Source: JANXQG01 sp963719885
Lineage (GTDB): Bacteria > Planctomycetota > Planctomycetia > Pirellulales > Thermoguttaceae
Reading direction: 5' to 3'
DNA: 64,000 bases
Assembly (NCBI GenBank): GCA_963719885.1
Contig: CAVRDP010000009.1
Span: 62,001 to 126,000, forward strand
Shown here: one piece after another, positions 48,736 through 57,240 of the stretch
How positions within the stretch are numbered: position 1 is the stretch's first letter
Layout: each line of letters opens with the position of its first letter
Position numbers and translations under genes: made by a program
The notes under the pieces: model-generated
The model's input: the letters and a program-made list of their open reading frames with translations, nothing else
What the model was told of the DNA's origin: nothing
The model's database searches: none

Positions 48736-48806
48736 ACCATGGGACGCCTCAAGCGGCTCGTTCTTCCTCAAGCTGTGCGTCGAGGTCTTTGGCTAGTCTT
48801 TACCCC

Positions 48807-49322
48807 TCACCCCAGCGGATACTGCCGGCAATATTCATAGAGGGCCATGGCCGTGGCGGTCGCCACGTTGTGCGCGTAGGGAAGCCCGTAGACGGGGATC
48901 TCGATCGTGCCGTCCAAGAGCCGCAGGACCTCCTCCTCGATCCCCAACCGCTCGTTGCCGATCACCAGCACGACCTTGCGCGGGAACGGGAACTCGAAGA
49001 TCGACCTCGAATTGCTCGCCTGCTCCAGTCCAACAATCGGATAACCGGCCTCTTTCAAGCGCTTGATCACGGGCGGGAGCGTACGATGGATCTCGATCTG
49101 GATCGAGTCGTCCCGGGTACCCGCTCGCGGGTGGCGGGAGATTTCGGGCAGGATCCGGGCGTTGCCGCAGCAGATCATCCGCGGAATGCCGCAACAGGCG
49201 GCCGCCCGGACGATCCGCGACAAGTTGACATTGCTGCGCATCGGCGGACAGGCCAGGAGCAGCTCCCGCGGCCGTTGCAAACAGACCGGCGGCTTGTGGC
49301 GTTGTTGGATGAAATCGGACAT
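48807..49322 (-). CDS. SpoU/TrmH-family RNA methyltransferase
   Basis: 171 aa. SPOUT-fold motifs: MRSNVNLSRIVRAAACCGI, VLVIGNERLGI and the knot region IEIPVYGLPYAHNVATATAMALYEY. It puts a 2'-O-methyl group from S-adenosylmethionine on tRNA or rRNA; the target is unknown. A short palindrome at 49119-49137 adds RHPRAGTRDD in frame (about residues 62-68). The size is normal for the small TrmH class. Confidence 0.85.
   Translation of the reverse strand: MSDFIQQRHKPPVCLQRPRELLLACPPMRSNVNLSRIVRAAACCGIPRMICCGNARILPEISRHPRAGTRDDSIQIEIHRTLPPVIKRLKEAGYPIVGLEQASNSRSIFEFPFPRKVVLVIGNERLGIEEEVLRLLDGTIEIPVYGLPYAHNVATATAMALYEYCRQYPLG
49119..49137. repeat. Family Q short palindrome inside the SpoU methyltransferase gene
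   Basis: GGTACCCGCTCGCGGGT; related in look to family D, only one copy noticed. Confidence 0.45.
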
Positions 49323-49333
49323 TGGAGGAAGTT

Positions 49334-49385
49334 CTTAGAGCTTAGAGCTTAAATCTTAGTCCTAAGTTCTAAGTTCTAAGCTCTT
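49334..49385. repeat. Family M inverted repeat
   Basis: CTTAGAGCTTAGAGCTTAAA on the left, CTAAGTTCTAAGTTCTAAGC on the right; AT-rich, lies ten bases from the methyltransferase start. Confidence 0.75.
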
Positions 49386-49396
49386 CCCCAAAAAAT

Positions 49397-49450
49397 GGGG
49401 CCAGGGAACGATGGCCGGCGTGTGAATTCGCCGGCGTCGGCCCTGGCCCC
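49397..49450. repeat. Family P palindrome
   Basis: Arms GGGGCCAGGGAACGATGGCC and GGCGTCGGCCCTGGCCCC around CGGCGTGTGAATTCGCCG. Confidence 0.8.
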
Positions 49451-49777
49451 GGAGTGGCGTACAGATTAACGCTACGGTACCTGTGCGCACGCTCGAATTC
49501 GTGCGCAAACGCCACAACGTTCCAGGCCCGAAACGGGACGGACTACTCGCTAAAAGGGTTTGGGATCGAAAGAAAGATGAGTGGACGCCGAGAGATCATT
49601 CAACGCCGCAGAAATTTGAAAAGCATTATTCAGAAGCCGGTTCAAAATCGCTCCCCGCAGGCGCCCACGCCTACGCTCCAGGCCCAATTTCAAAACGGCT
49701 TCTCAGATCAGCCCCGCACTGCCACAATTCCATTCTACTACAAAGATAAAATCTTGGGAAGCGGAGTTCATCAAAAA

Positions 49778-52480
49778 TCATTCCGCGGGCAGGACGTCAA
49801 CCGTTTGTCGGCCCACGGCGGGCTGCTTTTGCCGATCGCTCGTGGCCTCGACCTGCAAGGAGATCGGCCCCGGACTCGACGTCGTCACCACCACCCGATA
49901 GTCGATCGTCGCCCTGGGCGGCAGTTGGGCTACCGGGCTGAAACGGACCTGTCCGGCATTCTTCTCGATCTTGATGTCCGCACTGGGACCGCTGGTACCG
50001 AACAAATCTATAGCCGAACCGGGCGGGATACGGGCCGTGACAACAATGTCGTTCTCCGCAGAATCACCCTGATTGGTGACCTGCACCAGAAACTGTAGAT
50101 TCTTGCCGGCCGTGACCTTGTTGATATTATCGACAAACACGCTCAATCGGCCGGGCGTCGCAGCCGGCGGGATCGATGGCGTGGTGATGGCCGGCGAAGT
50201 TACGGCGGTAATATCCAAGCAGGCCTGACTATCAACCGGCTGGCCATTGGCCGGCGTCGCGGAAAAATGGCAACAGGCCTTGGTCGCCGGCTGCTTGCAG
50301 TCGCACTGCACCTGGAACGTGACCGGCTTGCCGGGCGAAATGGAGGGCAAGGACCAGACGACGTCGTTGCCTTTTCGCGTGGCCCCGACGGTCGCCTGGG
50401 TAACGGCCAGCACGGCGTCGCACTGCTGGCTCACCACCACATTGGCCAGCGGCTGCTGGCCAACGTTGGTGATTTGGGCCTGAAAAACGACCGATTTGCC
50501 GACCGTTGCGGTGGTCGGGCCGGAGATTCGGATCTCCAGCGGTACGGCCGTTGACGCTGACGGTGGCGGGGCGACGGTTATGGGTCCCGGCGGCGCGATC
50601 GCGGGAACTGGCCCCCCACTGCCGGTCGCGGGAACGGCCATAACACAGGAATCGGTGGCTGCTTGGGCGCCGTCGGCCGCGGTAGCGACCACACGGTGAC
50701 AAAGTTGTCCCGGCCGGGTGACGCGGAAGGTAATCGCAAATTTGGCCGACTGCCCCGGGGGCAGATCCCGCAGATGATTTTCAATCGGACTTCTTTCCTG
50801 ATGTTCCAACCCTTCGCCAAAAGTGTCGCGGACGACGACGCCAGTTGCCGATACCGGCCCGCGATTGGTTAGTTCGATAGCAAATTGCGCGTTGGAACCG
50901 ACTACTGCCTGGGCCGGAGGGGTGACCTTGAGGTCCAAGACCGAGATGGCCGCTTTCGTCGGGCCGGCTACTGGCCCCGGCGGAGTGGCCCGCGTCGGCC
51001 TGGGCTCGGGGCTGGTCAGGTTGGATCCTGGAGCGGGTATCGTGGCGGGTCCGGGGACTATGGCTGGTCCGGGCACTGTGGCTGGTCCGGGCATCGCGGC
51101 CAGGACGTTCGTTGTGGCACAATGGCTCGATCGTAGCCCGCCAGCGGCGGTGACTTCGACACAATGATTTACGGTCCCTTGCTGCGTAGTGCGAAAAGTC
51201 GCTTCGATGAGCTGTTGTTGCCGTGGGGCCAAGTCCCCCAGCCGCCATTGCAAGCGATGACCCTCGACCACTGGGACCGGATTGGCCTGGAGGAAACTCA
51301 GCCCGTCGGGAACTTCCTCCGTGGCCACAACATCGCGGGCAGGCAGATCTCCCGGGTTGCTGACTTCCATGCGATAGGTGATCGTCTCGCCGATAGTTGC
51401 AGTGGGGGGGCCCATTTGGCGAACTCCCAGCGAAGGGGCCGTCCACGTGACCAACACGCTCGTTTCACGGACCGTAAGCCGTCCGTTGCACGAATCGGCC
51501 GGGCGGATGACCTGGACGCGCACCTGACTCGTGCCGGGCGATGGATCCTTCTCGACGATCTCCACGCTCGCCTGGCCGGCCTCATTCGTCAGGGCCTCGA
51601 TCGACGGCGTGCCCGCCGGGCTGAAGACGGCCGGCGGGCCGCAGACCGTTTCATAGCGCACGATCCAACCTGGACGGGGGCAGTGATTACTTTGCCGCCA
51701 GACGGTCGTAGTCAGTGATTGCTTGCTGCCGGCGGGGATGATGGCCGGGGTGGGAAGGCCGCATTCGGCATCGATCCAGTAGATCGTCGCCGACTTGCTG
51801 CGCTCCGTGGGAAGGACCACGTCGGGAGCGACGACCGTCACGTGGCTGGCGCCTTCGACCGCTGAACTGACCGTGATCCAGCCTTGTCCGCGGGCGACAT
51901 TGACACTACTGCCCGGCCCGCCAGCCCGTTCGGCCACGCGGGTCGTTTTTCCGACGGCAGACGTGGCGGAGAGCAGGCGAGGATGGGTGAAGTCGCCGAC
52001 CAGGAAATCGACAAAGTTCCTTTCTTCGATGCTGGTAAACTGCCCGACGCTACCGGGCATGAGCCACCATTCCAGGCGGCGGTTGGTGCGGAGATAGCCA
52101 TCGCCGCCACGGACGCCAGCCACCATGACAACCTGGCTTCCCACCGGGGCCACGGTGCGGAACGGCGAGAGCATCGCAGCCACGTCGCTATAGGGCGAGA
52201 CCAACGGTGGGGGTGTAGGTGGCGGCCCGATCCCGGCGGCCGGAACCGGGGCAGGGACAACGACTGGAACTGGGGTCGGGGCAACGGTCGCAGGCGCAAG
52301 GGTGGGAACGGTGCCAGGCGGGCAAGCGGGCACCATGTACTCATGGTCGGCGGCCGGCGACGGGTCGTAGATAAAGAGGTGTTCGCCCGACGGATCGATC
52401 CGCGGCGAGTGGAAATCGGCGCAGCCGGTCACTGCAAGCAAGATCGCGAGGCTTGCCAAAGTGCTGACCGGTAGTTTCAT
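49778..52480 (-). CDS. Large DUF11-repeat lipoprotein
   Basis: 900 aa from ATG 52480. Lipoprotein signal MKLPVSTLASLAILLAVTGC with Cys20. Four beta-sandwich repeats of the DUF11 / conserved-repeat type (TATIGETITYRMEVSNPGDLPARDVVATEEVPDGL, AVVGSNAQFAIELTNRGPVSATGVVVRDTFGEGL, ATVGKSVVFQAQITNVGQQPL, VTAGKNLQFLVQVTNQGDSAENDIVV) are joined by Pro/Ala-rich linkers, including PGPATVPGPAIVPGPATIP. Such proteins are cell-surface or periplasmic structural proteins. A family C arm (52328-52360) gives ADHEYMVPA near residue 45. No enzymatic site was seen. Confidence 0.8.
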   Translation of the reverse strand: MKLPVSTLASLAILLAVTGCADFHSPRIDPSGEHLFIYDPSPAADHEYMVPACPPGTVPTLAPATVAPTPVPVVVPAPVPAAGIGPPPTPPPLVSPYSDVAAMLSPFRTVAPVGSQVVMVAGVRGGDGYLRTNRRLEWWLMPGSVGQFTSIEERNFVDFLVGDFTHPRLLSATSAVGKTTRVAERAGGPGSSVNVARGQGWITVSSAVEGASHVTVVAPDVVLPTERSKSATIYWIDAECGLPTPAIIPAGSKQSLTTTVWRQSNHCPRPGWIVRYETVCGPPAVFSPAGTPSIEALTNEAGQASVEIVEKDPSPGTSQVRVQVIRPADSCNGRLTVRETSVLVTWTAPSLGVRQMGPPTATIGETITYRMEVSNPGDLPARDVVATEEVPDGLSFLQANPVPVVEGHRLQWRLGDLAPRQQQLIEATFRTTQQGTVNHCVEVTAAGGLRSSHCATTNVLAAMPGPATVPGPAIVPGPATIPAPGSNLTSPEPRPTRATPPGPVAGPTKAAISVLDLKVTPPAQAVVGSNAQFAIELTNRGPVSATGVVVRDTFGEGLEHQERSPIENHLRDLPPGQSAKFAITFRVTRPGQLCHRVVATAADGAQAATDSCVMAVPATGSGGPVPAIAPPGPITVAPPPSASTAVPLEIRISGPTTATVGKSVVFQAQITNVGQQPLANVVVSQQCDAVLAVTQATVGATRKGNDVVWSLPSISPGKPVTFQVQCDCKQPATKACCHFSATPANGQPVDSQACLDITAVTSPAITTPSIPPAATPGRLSVFVDNINKVTAGKNLQFLVQVTNQGDSAENDIVVTARIPPGSAIDLFGTSGPSADIKIEKNAGQVRFSPVAQLPPRATIDYRVVVTTSSPGPISLQVEATSDRQKQPAVGRQTVDVLPAE
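52328..52360 (+). repeat. Family C arm inside the DUF11 lipoprotein gene
   Basis: GGGCACCATGTACTCATGGT, in frame on the minus strand as HEYMVP. Confidence 0.75.
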
Positions 52481-52517
52481 CCCTGAGCGACACATGGCCC
52501 TTTCCTCGGCCCCAAAG

Positions 52518-52629
52518 TAGCAGGCACTCTCCGAGTGCCGTCCGCCAGACGCTTCTAACGTGTGAAATGTTGCCTACTGGCCTTGGCTGGGGCCACACCC
52601 GCGGACGGCACAGGGACTGTGCCTGCTAC
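52518..52629. repeat. Family B palindromic repeat
   Basis: Arms GTAGCAGGCACTCTCCGAGT and GGACTGTGCCTGCTAC with the usual GTCCGCC/GGCGGAC-type inner part (the right one reads GCGGAC), upstream of the DUF11 gene. Confidence 0.85.
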
Positions 52630-52772
52630 TTTGCACAACATACACTCTAGACCACTATAGGAAAGGTAGCATGCAAATTGGCAACATGCGGCCTTTTGTG
52701 AACTTTTGACGTTGTTTCCGGGCAACGGGGCGATACGATCGCGATAAAGCGCATAAACTGTTTCGTGGCACT

Positions 52773-53454
52773 TCAATCGTCGTCTTTCAACCGGCCCCAG
52801 ACCCGCTCGATGATCAAGAACACGCCCGCTGCCAATGTGCCGGCAATGTAGCCGAAGGGCGACACCGTAAACGATGGACAGAAACACCGTGCCGGCAAAT
52901 TCAATGAATATGTCGTCGCCGAGAAACGGCCGATTGGTTACTACCGCGTGGACCATATTGGCCAACCCGACGACGAGAAGGAATAATATTCCCACAAGCA
53001 CCGATGCTCTTCGCGGTGCCTTTCCGCCGAAGAGAACCGCCTGCCCAATACCGACGACGGCAACGTACGCAGCAACGAGACCCATGGCAATCGGGTCGAC
53101 GTGCAGCGCTTGCATCGCGCCCAGGAACATGGCAAAGGCTGCCGTTACGATGAGGAGGCTGCCGACGCCGAAGCGGCGCGGAACGGCAACTGGTCGAGTC
53201 CCGGAATTGGTTGCCGCCGTGGAAAACAACGCGGCGAACAGGCCGCGAGCAAGGAACACGGCAAGCAATGTCAAGAGGGCCAGGAAGGCGCCGATGGGAC
53301 CGGTTACACTGAACGCCAAGGCGCCGATGATCAATGCACCAAGGATAAAACAGCCACGAACCTCCACGTCCCGAGGGTACGTTTTCGCCGGCGTTTCCGG
53401 CCGACTCTCGGACGCTGGGGCGGCCGCCGGAGGCGGCGACAAGGGCTCGTCCAT
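52773..53454 (-). CDS. Multi-pass membrane protein of unknown function; one frameshift
   Basis: A cytosolic proline-rich start (MDEPLSPPPAAAPA) is followed by about seven helices, e.g. CFILGALIIGALAFSVTGPIG and ALLTLLAVFLARGLFAALF. A frame change near 52870 restores a sensible C-terminus, SPFGYIAGTLAAGVFLIIERVW, ending at 52773. It resembles short planctomycete membrane proteins without an assigned role. The family B repeat and the DUF11 gene lie downstream. Confidence 0.6.
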
Positions 53455-53516
53455 CGGTCGATCTCGGTTGAATTATTGGCTGTCCGCCCGCGTCTCAACG
53501 TCCCCGCGTCTCCGTG

Positions 53517-53936
53517 TCATTCCTCCGCCCGCGTCTCGTCGTGCCAATGATACGTCCGCTCCAGGGCCTGCCAGACGGCGCCGGTGATCTGCCGCAGGGT
53601 TACAGTCTTGGGCAAGACGAGAAACGCATGCGCCGAACGGGCCTGCTCGATCAGCAGCTCGTCCCAATGGGCCGACATCAAAATGCAGGGCAGCATCGCC
53701 TTGAACTGCTTGACCAGCCGCAAGGTCTCCAGTCCGGTGAGCTTGGGCATGTGCATGTCCAGGAGGGCCAAGTGTACTTCCTGCGTGCGGACGATATGCA
53801 AGGCCTCTTCGCCGTCACCTGCCAAAAGAATACGAAAACCCCGCGGGGCAAAGACGCTCTCCAACGTCTCCCGAAAATTCAGGTCGTCGTCGCTGATCAG
53901 CAGAGATGGATCGGTCGTGATCATGGCAGCAGGCAA
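53517..53936 (-). CDS. Stand-alone response regulator receiver protein
   Basis: 139 aa receiver domain: acidic pocket D16-D18, phosphoacceptor D60 in LALLDMHMP, S88 in LMSAHW and K110 in LVLPKT. There is no output domain, so it signals through protein contact, as CheY-like proteins do. No histidine kinase is next to it in this window. Confidence 0.88.
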   Translation of the reverse strand: MPAAMITTDPSLLISDDDLNFRETLESVFAPRGFRILLAGDGEEALHIVRTQEVHLALLDMHMPKLTGLETLRLVKQFKAMLPCILMSAHWDELLIEQARSAHAFLVLPKTVTLRQITGAVWQALERTYHWHDETRAEE

Positions 53937-54298
53937 AGCCTGTGGTAGCCGGTTTTCTGGGGCGGTTTCCTGGCTACAGCAAATAGCAAGCCGAATACCA
54001 CGGCGGCGATCTTTTCCGTCAAGTCCGGCTTTGCGTCAGTAAGTCTCATCCATATAATATCTTACGCTTTCCTGACCGTCGCCCGCAAGGGAAAAATCTT
54101 GGACGGTCGGCTGCCATCGACCATGCGAAATCTCCGTAAATATGCCAATTTGGCAGGAAAAAAGCTACAAACGATTCCCACCCTAAGACTCCGTTGGAGA
54201 AATTCTGCGACTTCGCGGGCACAAATTCAAACACGAAGGCACGAAGAACACGAAGGAAATTCAGAACCTGGTTTTTCGTGCCCTTCGTACCATCGTGT
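53937..54298. other. Intergenic region, 362 bp
   Basis: Upstream of the response regulator and downstream of the YkgJ gene. No gene is seen. Its right end is an inverted repeat (54229-54300). Confidence 0.6.
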
Positions 54299-54300
54299 TT
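54229..54300. repeat. Family L inverted repeat at the end of the YkgJ gene
   Basis: AAACACGAAGGCACGAAGAA on the left and CCCTTCGTACCATCGTGTTT on the right, with an 18-base spacer; adjoins the TAA stop of the minus-strand gene. Confidence 0.8.
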
Positions 54301-54769
54301 AATTGGTTATGCCCGAACGCGGTTTCGGGCTGCGAAAACTCTCGCCGCGACGCGGTCCCAGCACGGCTTCCGCGTATTCCACCACCTGCTCGGCCGTTTC
54401 CCAATAGTGGTCGTAGACCCAATTCTCGTCATACTCGCACTTGTCGGTCGAATAGTCGCGACAGATCTTGGGGCGCGTTTCGTAGATGCCGCAGAGGTTG
54501 TTGGGCTGCAAGTGCTTGCAAGGCGTGTGGATCAGCAGATACCAGTCGCCCTCTTCGATGAAGACGCTCGCCTTCTCGTGCAATAAGAACCATCGCATGT
54601 GGTCGAAGTCGCGCCAAGTCGTCGGCTTGTCCATCGCCAGGGCGAAGTAGCGGCAGCATTTCGCCGTGCAATACGTGCACAAACACTCGCCGGGCTTGAG
54701 GTCTTCCCGGCGAGTTTTGTGGCACTGCGCCTGCGATGTATCGAGGATGTCGAGTGTGAGCGTGGCCAT
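54299..54769 (-). CDS. YkgJ-family cysteine-cluster protein
   Basis: 156 aa from ATG 54769, six bases after the stop of the acyl-CoA synthetase gene. Cysteine clusters CLCTYCTAKCCRYF and PCKHLQPNNLCGIYETRPKICRDY are typical of the YkgJ/UPF0153 family, thought to bind zinc or an iron-sulfur cluster. Function is uncertain. The tail RSPKPRSGITN ends beside a palindromic repeat. Confidence 0.85.
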   Translation of the reverse strand: MATLTLDILDTSQAQCHKTRREDLKPGECLCTYCTAKCCRYFALAMDKPTTWRDFDHMRWFLLHEKASVFIEEGDWYLLIHTPCKHLQPNNLCGIYETRPKICRDYSTDKCEYDENWVYDHYWETAEQVVEYAEAVLGPRRGESFRSPKPRSGITN

Positions 54770-54774
54770 CACCC

Positions 54775-56955
54775 TCACTTCACCAGCGAAGGACAATGCC
54801 CCTCGCAGGGACACGGGGTCGCTTTGCGCAGCATCACGCGGCTGTCGGCCACCGAGCAGCCTTGCCCGCGGGGGTGAACGATCAGCGGGTTGATGTCCAA
54901 CTCGGAAATCTCCGGATGGTTGCAGACCATGTGCGAAAGCCGCAAGAGGATATCGACGATCGCATCGACGTCTGCCGGCGGTTGGCCGCGGAAGCCGTCG
55001 AGGATCTTGAAGGCCTTGATCGAGCGGACCATGCGCTCGGCCGAAATCTGCCACATGGGGGCCAGGCGGAAGGTGACGTCCTTGAGGACCTCGACCATCG
55101 TGCCGCCCAGGCCGAACATCATCAGCGGTCCGAAACGGGCGTCACGGCTGGCGCCCAGGATCACCTCGACGCCCTTGGGGGCCATCTGCTCGACGAGAAC
55201 GCCCCGGATTTTCGCTCCCGGCACGTGCTTCTGCACGTTTTCATGGATCTGGGCATAAGCGGTTCGGGCCTGTTTGGCGCCCACCACCTTGAGGATCACG
55301 CCGCCGGCATCGTACTTGTGAATCACGTCGGACGACATGACTTTCATGGCCAGCGGCCCGCCGATTTCTTCCGCCAGCTTGGCCGCTTCATCGGCCGAGC
55401 AGGCGACGTCGCTCTTCAGCAGCGGCAGGCGATAGCAAGCGAACAGCGGGCGGCACTCGGCCTGGCCCATGTAATAGCTGTCCTTGTCGCCCAAGGTCTT
55501 TTCCACGATCTTCCGCGCCCCGGCCACGTCGCAGTCGGTGAGATCGATCATCGTGCGATGCGGAATCTCTTGCAGCGTGACCAGGCGCGTGGCCGCGGCC
55601 AAGGCCCGCACGCCGTCCTCCGGGAAGGGATAGTTGGGAATGTGCGCCTGGCGGAGGATCGCCACGCCGGGGGCCACGTCGCGGACGCCCATGAACGAGC
55701 AGATAACCGGCTTGTGGATGCCCTTGATGGCCTCGGGCACGACGGCCGCCGTTTCTTCGATTTCGGTCATCGACTGCGGTGTGAGAATCACGATGCCCAT
55801 GTCCACGCCCGGGTCTTCCAGCACCGTGCGGACGGCCGCCTTGTAGCGATCGCTGCGGGCATCGCCGATCACGTCGACCGGGTTGCGGAGCGAAGCTGCG
55901 GCGGGGAGCGAGGGACGAAGTTTCTCCTTCGTGGCCTCGCTCAACTCGGCCAACTGCAGGCCGTTGCGTATCGCGGCGTCGGTGGCCATGATGCCTGGGC
56001 CGCCGGCATTGGTGATGATCGCCACCCGCGGACCTTTGGGCAGCGGTTGCGTGGTATAAAGCGCCGCGTAGTCGAACAATTCGGCAATCGTATCGACGCG
56101 CTGTACGCCGCTTTGCGCCAACAGGGCGTCGTAGACCGAATCGGAACCAGCCAGCGAACCGGTGTGGCTGCTGACCGCCTTGGCACCTTCGGCCGACCGG
56201 CCCGACTTCAGGCAAAGCATCGGCTTGTGCGTTTCCCAGAAGATCTTGCGGGCACGCTCGATGAACTGCCGGCCGTTGGTGATGTCTTCCAGGTACATGG
56301 CAATCACCGCGGTGTCTTCATCCTCGGCCAGGTAGTCCAACAGGTCGATCTCGTTCACGTCGGCCTTGTTGCCGAAGCTGATGAACTTGCTGAAGCCCAT
56401 GTTGCGTTCCTCGGCGTAATCGAGCACCGAGGTGCAAAGCGCGCCGCTTTGCGAAAGGAAGCCGAGGTTGCCCGCAACAGGCATCTTGCGGCCGAAGGTG
56501 GCGTTCATCCGGATGTCGGCATGAGTATTGATTACCCCCAGGCAGTTGGGGCCGATCAGGGGAATGCCGGCCGCCTGGACCTTCTGGCGGACCTGGTCTT
56601 CCAGTGCCGCGCCTTCCGCCCCGACTTCCTTGAAACCGGCCGAAATCACCACCAAGCCGCGGACCTTCTTGGCGATCGCTTCATCGATCACGCCTAACGC
56701 CGCAGCAGAAGGGATGATCAACACGGCCAGGTCGACTGGCCCGGGCAGGGCGCTGAGCGTGCGATAGGCATACACGCCCATGATGTTGCTGGCCTTGGGA
56801 TTGATGGGGAAGACGGGGCCATTGAAACCACTGAGCAGCAGGTTGCGGAAAATATCGTTGCCTACGGTGCCCGGCCGCGTCGACGCGCCGACAACGGCGA
56901 TCGATTTGGGGGAAAGAATGCCATCGAGCCTGGAACAACTCGTACCACTGGACAT
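54775..56955 (-). CDS. ADP-forming acyl-CoA (acetyl-CoA) synthetase, fused alpha-beta chain
   Basis: 726 aa. The alpha part has CoA-binding AVVGASTRPGTVGNDIFRNL and GPNCLGVINT, with the phosphohistidine in SSHTGSLAG. The beta part has the ATP-grasp region (GGPLAMKVMSSDVIHKYDAGGVILKV and ELDINPLIVHPRG). The enzyme interconverts acyl-CoA, ADP and phosphate with acid, CoA and ATP and can save energy during overflow or fermentation. AGAGGAG stands before ATG 56955. It is followed by the YkgJ gene in one operon. Confidence 0.9.
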   Translation of the reverse strand: MSSGTSCSRLDGILSPKSIAVVGASTRPGTVGNDIFRNLLLSGFNGPVFPINPKASNIMGVYAYRTLSALPGPVDLAVLIIPSAAALGVIDEAIAKKVRGLVVISAGFKEVGAEGAALEDQVRQKVQAAGIPLIGPNCLGVINTHADIRMNATFGRKMPVAGNLGFLSQSGALCTSVLDYAEERNMGFSKFISFGNKADVNEIDLLDYLAEDEDTAVIAMYLEDITNGRQFIERARKIFWETHKPMLCLKSGRSAEGAKAVSSHTGSLAGSDSVYDALLAQSGVQRVDTIAELFDYAALYTTQPLPKGPRVAIITNAGGPGIMATDAAIRNGLQLAELSEATKEKLRPSLPAAASLRNPVDVIGDARSDRYKAAVRTVLEDPGVDMGIVILTPQSMTEIEETAAVVPEAIKGIHKPVICSFMGVRDVAPGVAILRQAHIPNYPFPEDGVRALAAATRLVTLQEIPHRTMIDLTDCDVAGARKIVEKTLGDKDSYYMGQAECRPLFACYRLPLLKSDVACSADEAAKLAEEIGGPLAMKVMSSDVIHKYDAGGVILKVVGAKQARTAYAQIHENVQKHVPGAKIRGVLVEQMAPKGVEVILGASRDARFGPLMMFGLGGTMVEVLKDVTFRLAPMWQISAERMVRSIKAFKILDGFRGQPPADVDAIVDILLRLSHMVCNHPEISELDINPLIVHPRGQGCSVADSRVMLRKATPCPCEGHCPSLVK

Positions 56956-57240
56956 GCGCGAAACTCCTCTCGGTTATACTTTGATGGGCGTCGTCGAGTC
57001 GCTGATCGGGATACTTTTGCGGGAAAAAGACGATGCCAACGAGCTATTATCGCGCAAGGGCGAAGCGGCAACAAGGGGAAGTCGCTTTTCCAATCTTTTG
57101 GATCTTACAGAAAAATCATTCGATTGTTGCTAAACTATATCTCGATTGAACTGGCCAAACAAAATTGTCGTGCGGCAGTTGGCCAACCCCATCGTAATCC
57201 GCTACCATGGCAGGGAGAGTATTCTGGAAACTGAAGCGAC

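Larger units (their letters stand above)
49323..49777. other. Intergenic region, 455 bp, with two palindromes
   Basis: Holds inverted repeats at 49334-49385 and 49397-49450. The open frames across it are compositionally unlike the neighbouring genes and have no start context, so I call no gene. Confidence 0.6.

Noticed and set aside
49454..50098. 214-aa open frame across the intergenic region into the DUF11 gene
   Set aside because: Its second half is antisense to a real gene and the first half shows no family or coding signal.
53490..53535. Repeat-like GTCCCCGCGTCTCC piece resembling 39250-39265
   Set aside because: The match is short and lacks a clear inverted partner, so no family was assigned.
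54796..56697. 633-aa open frame on the plus strand opposite the acyl-CoA synthetase
   Set aside because: A shadow of a strongly conserved gene in GC-rich DNA.
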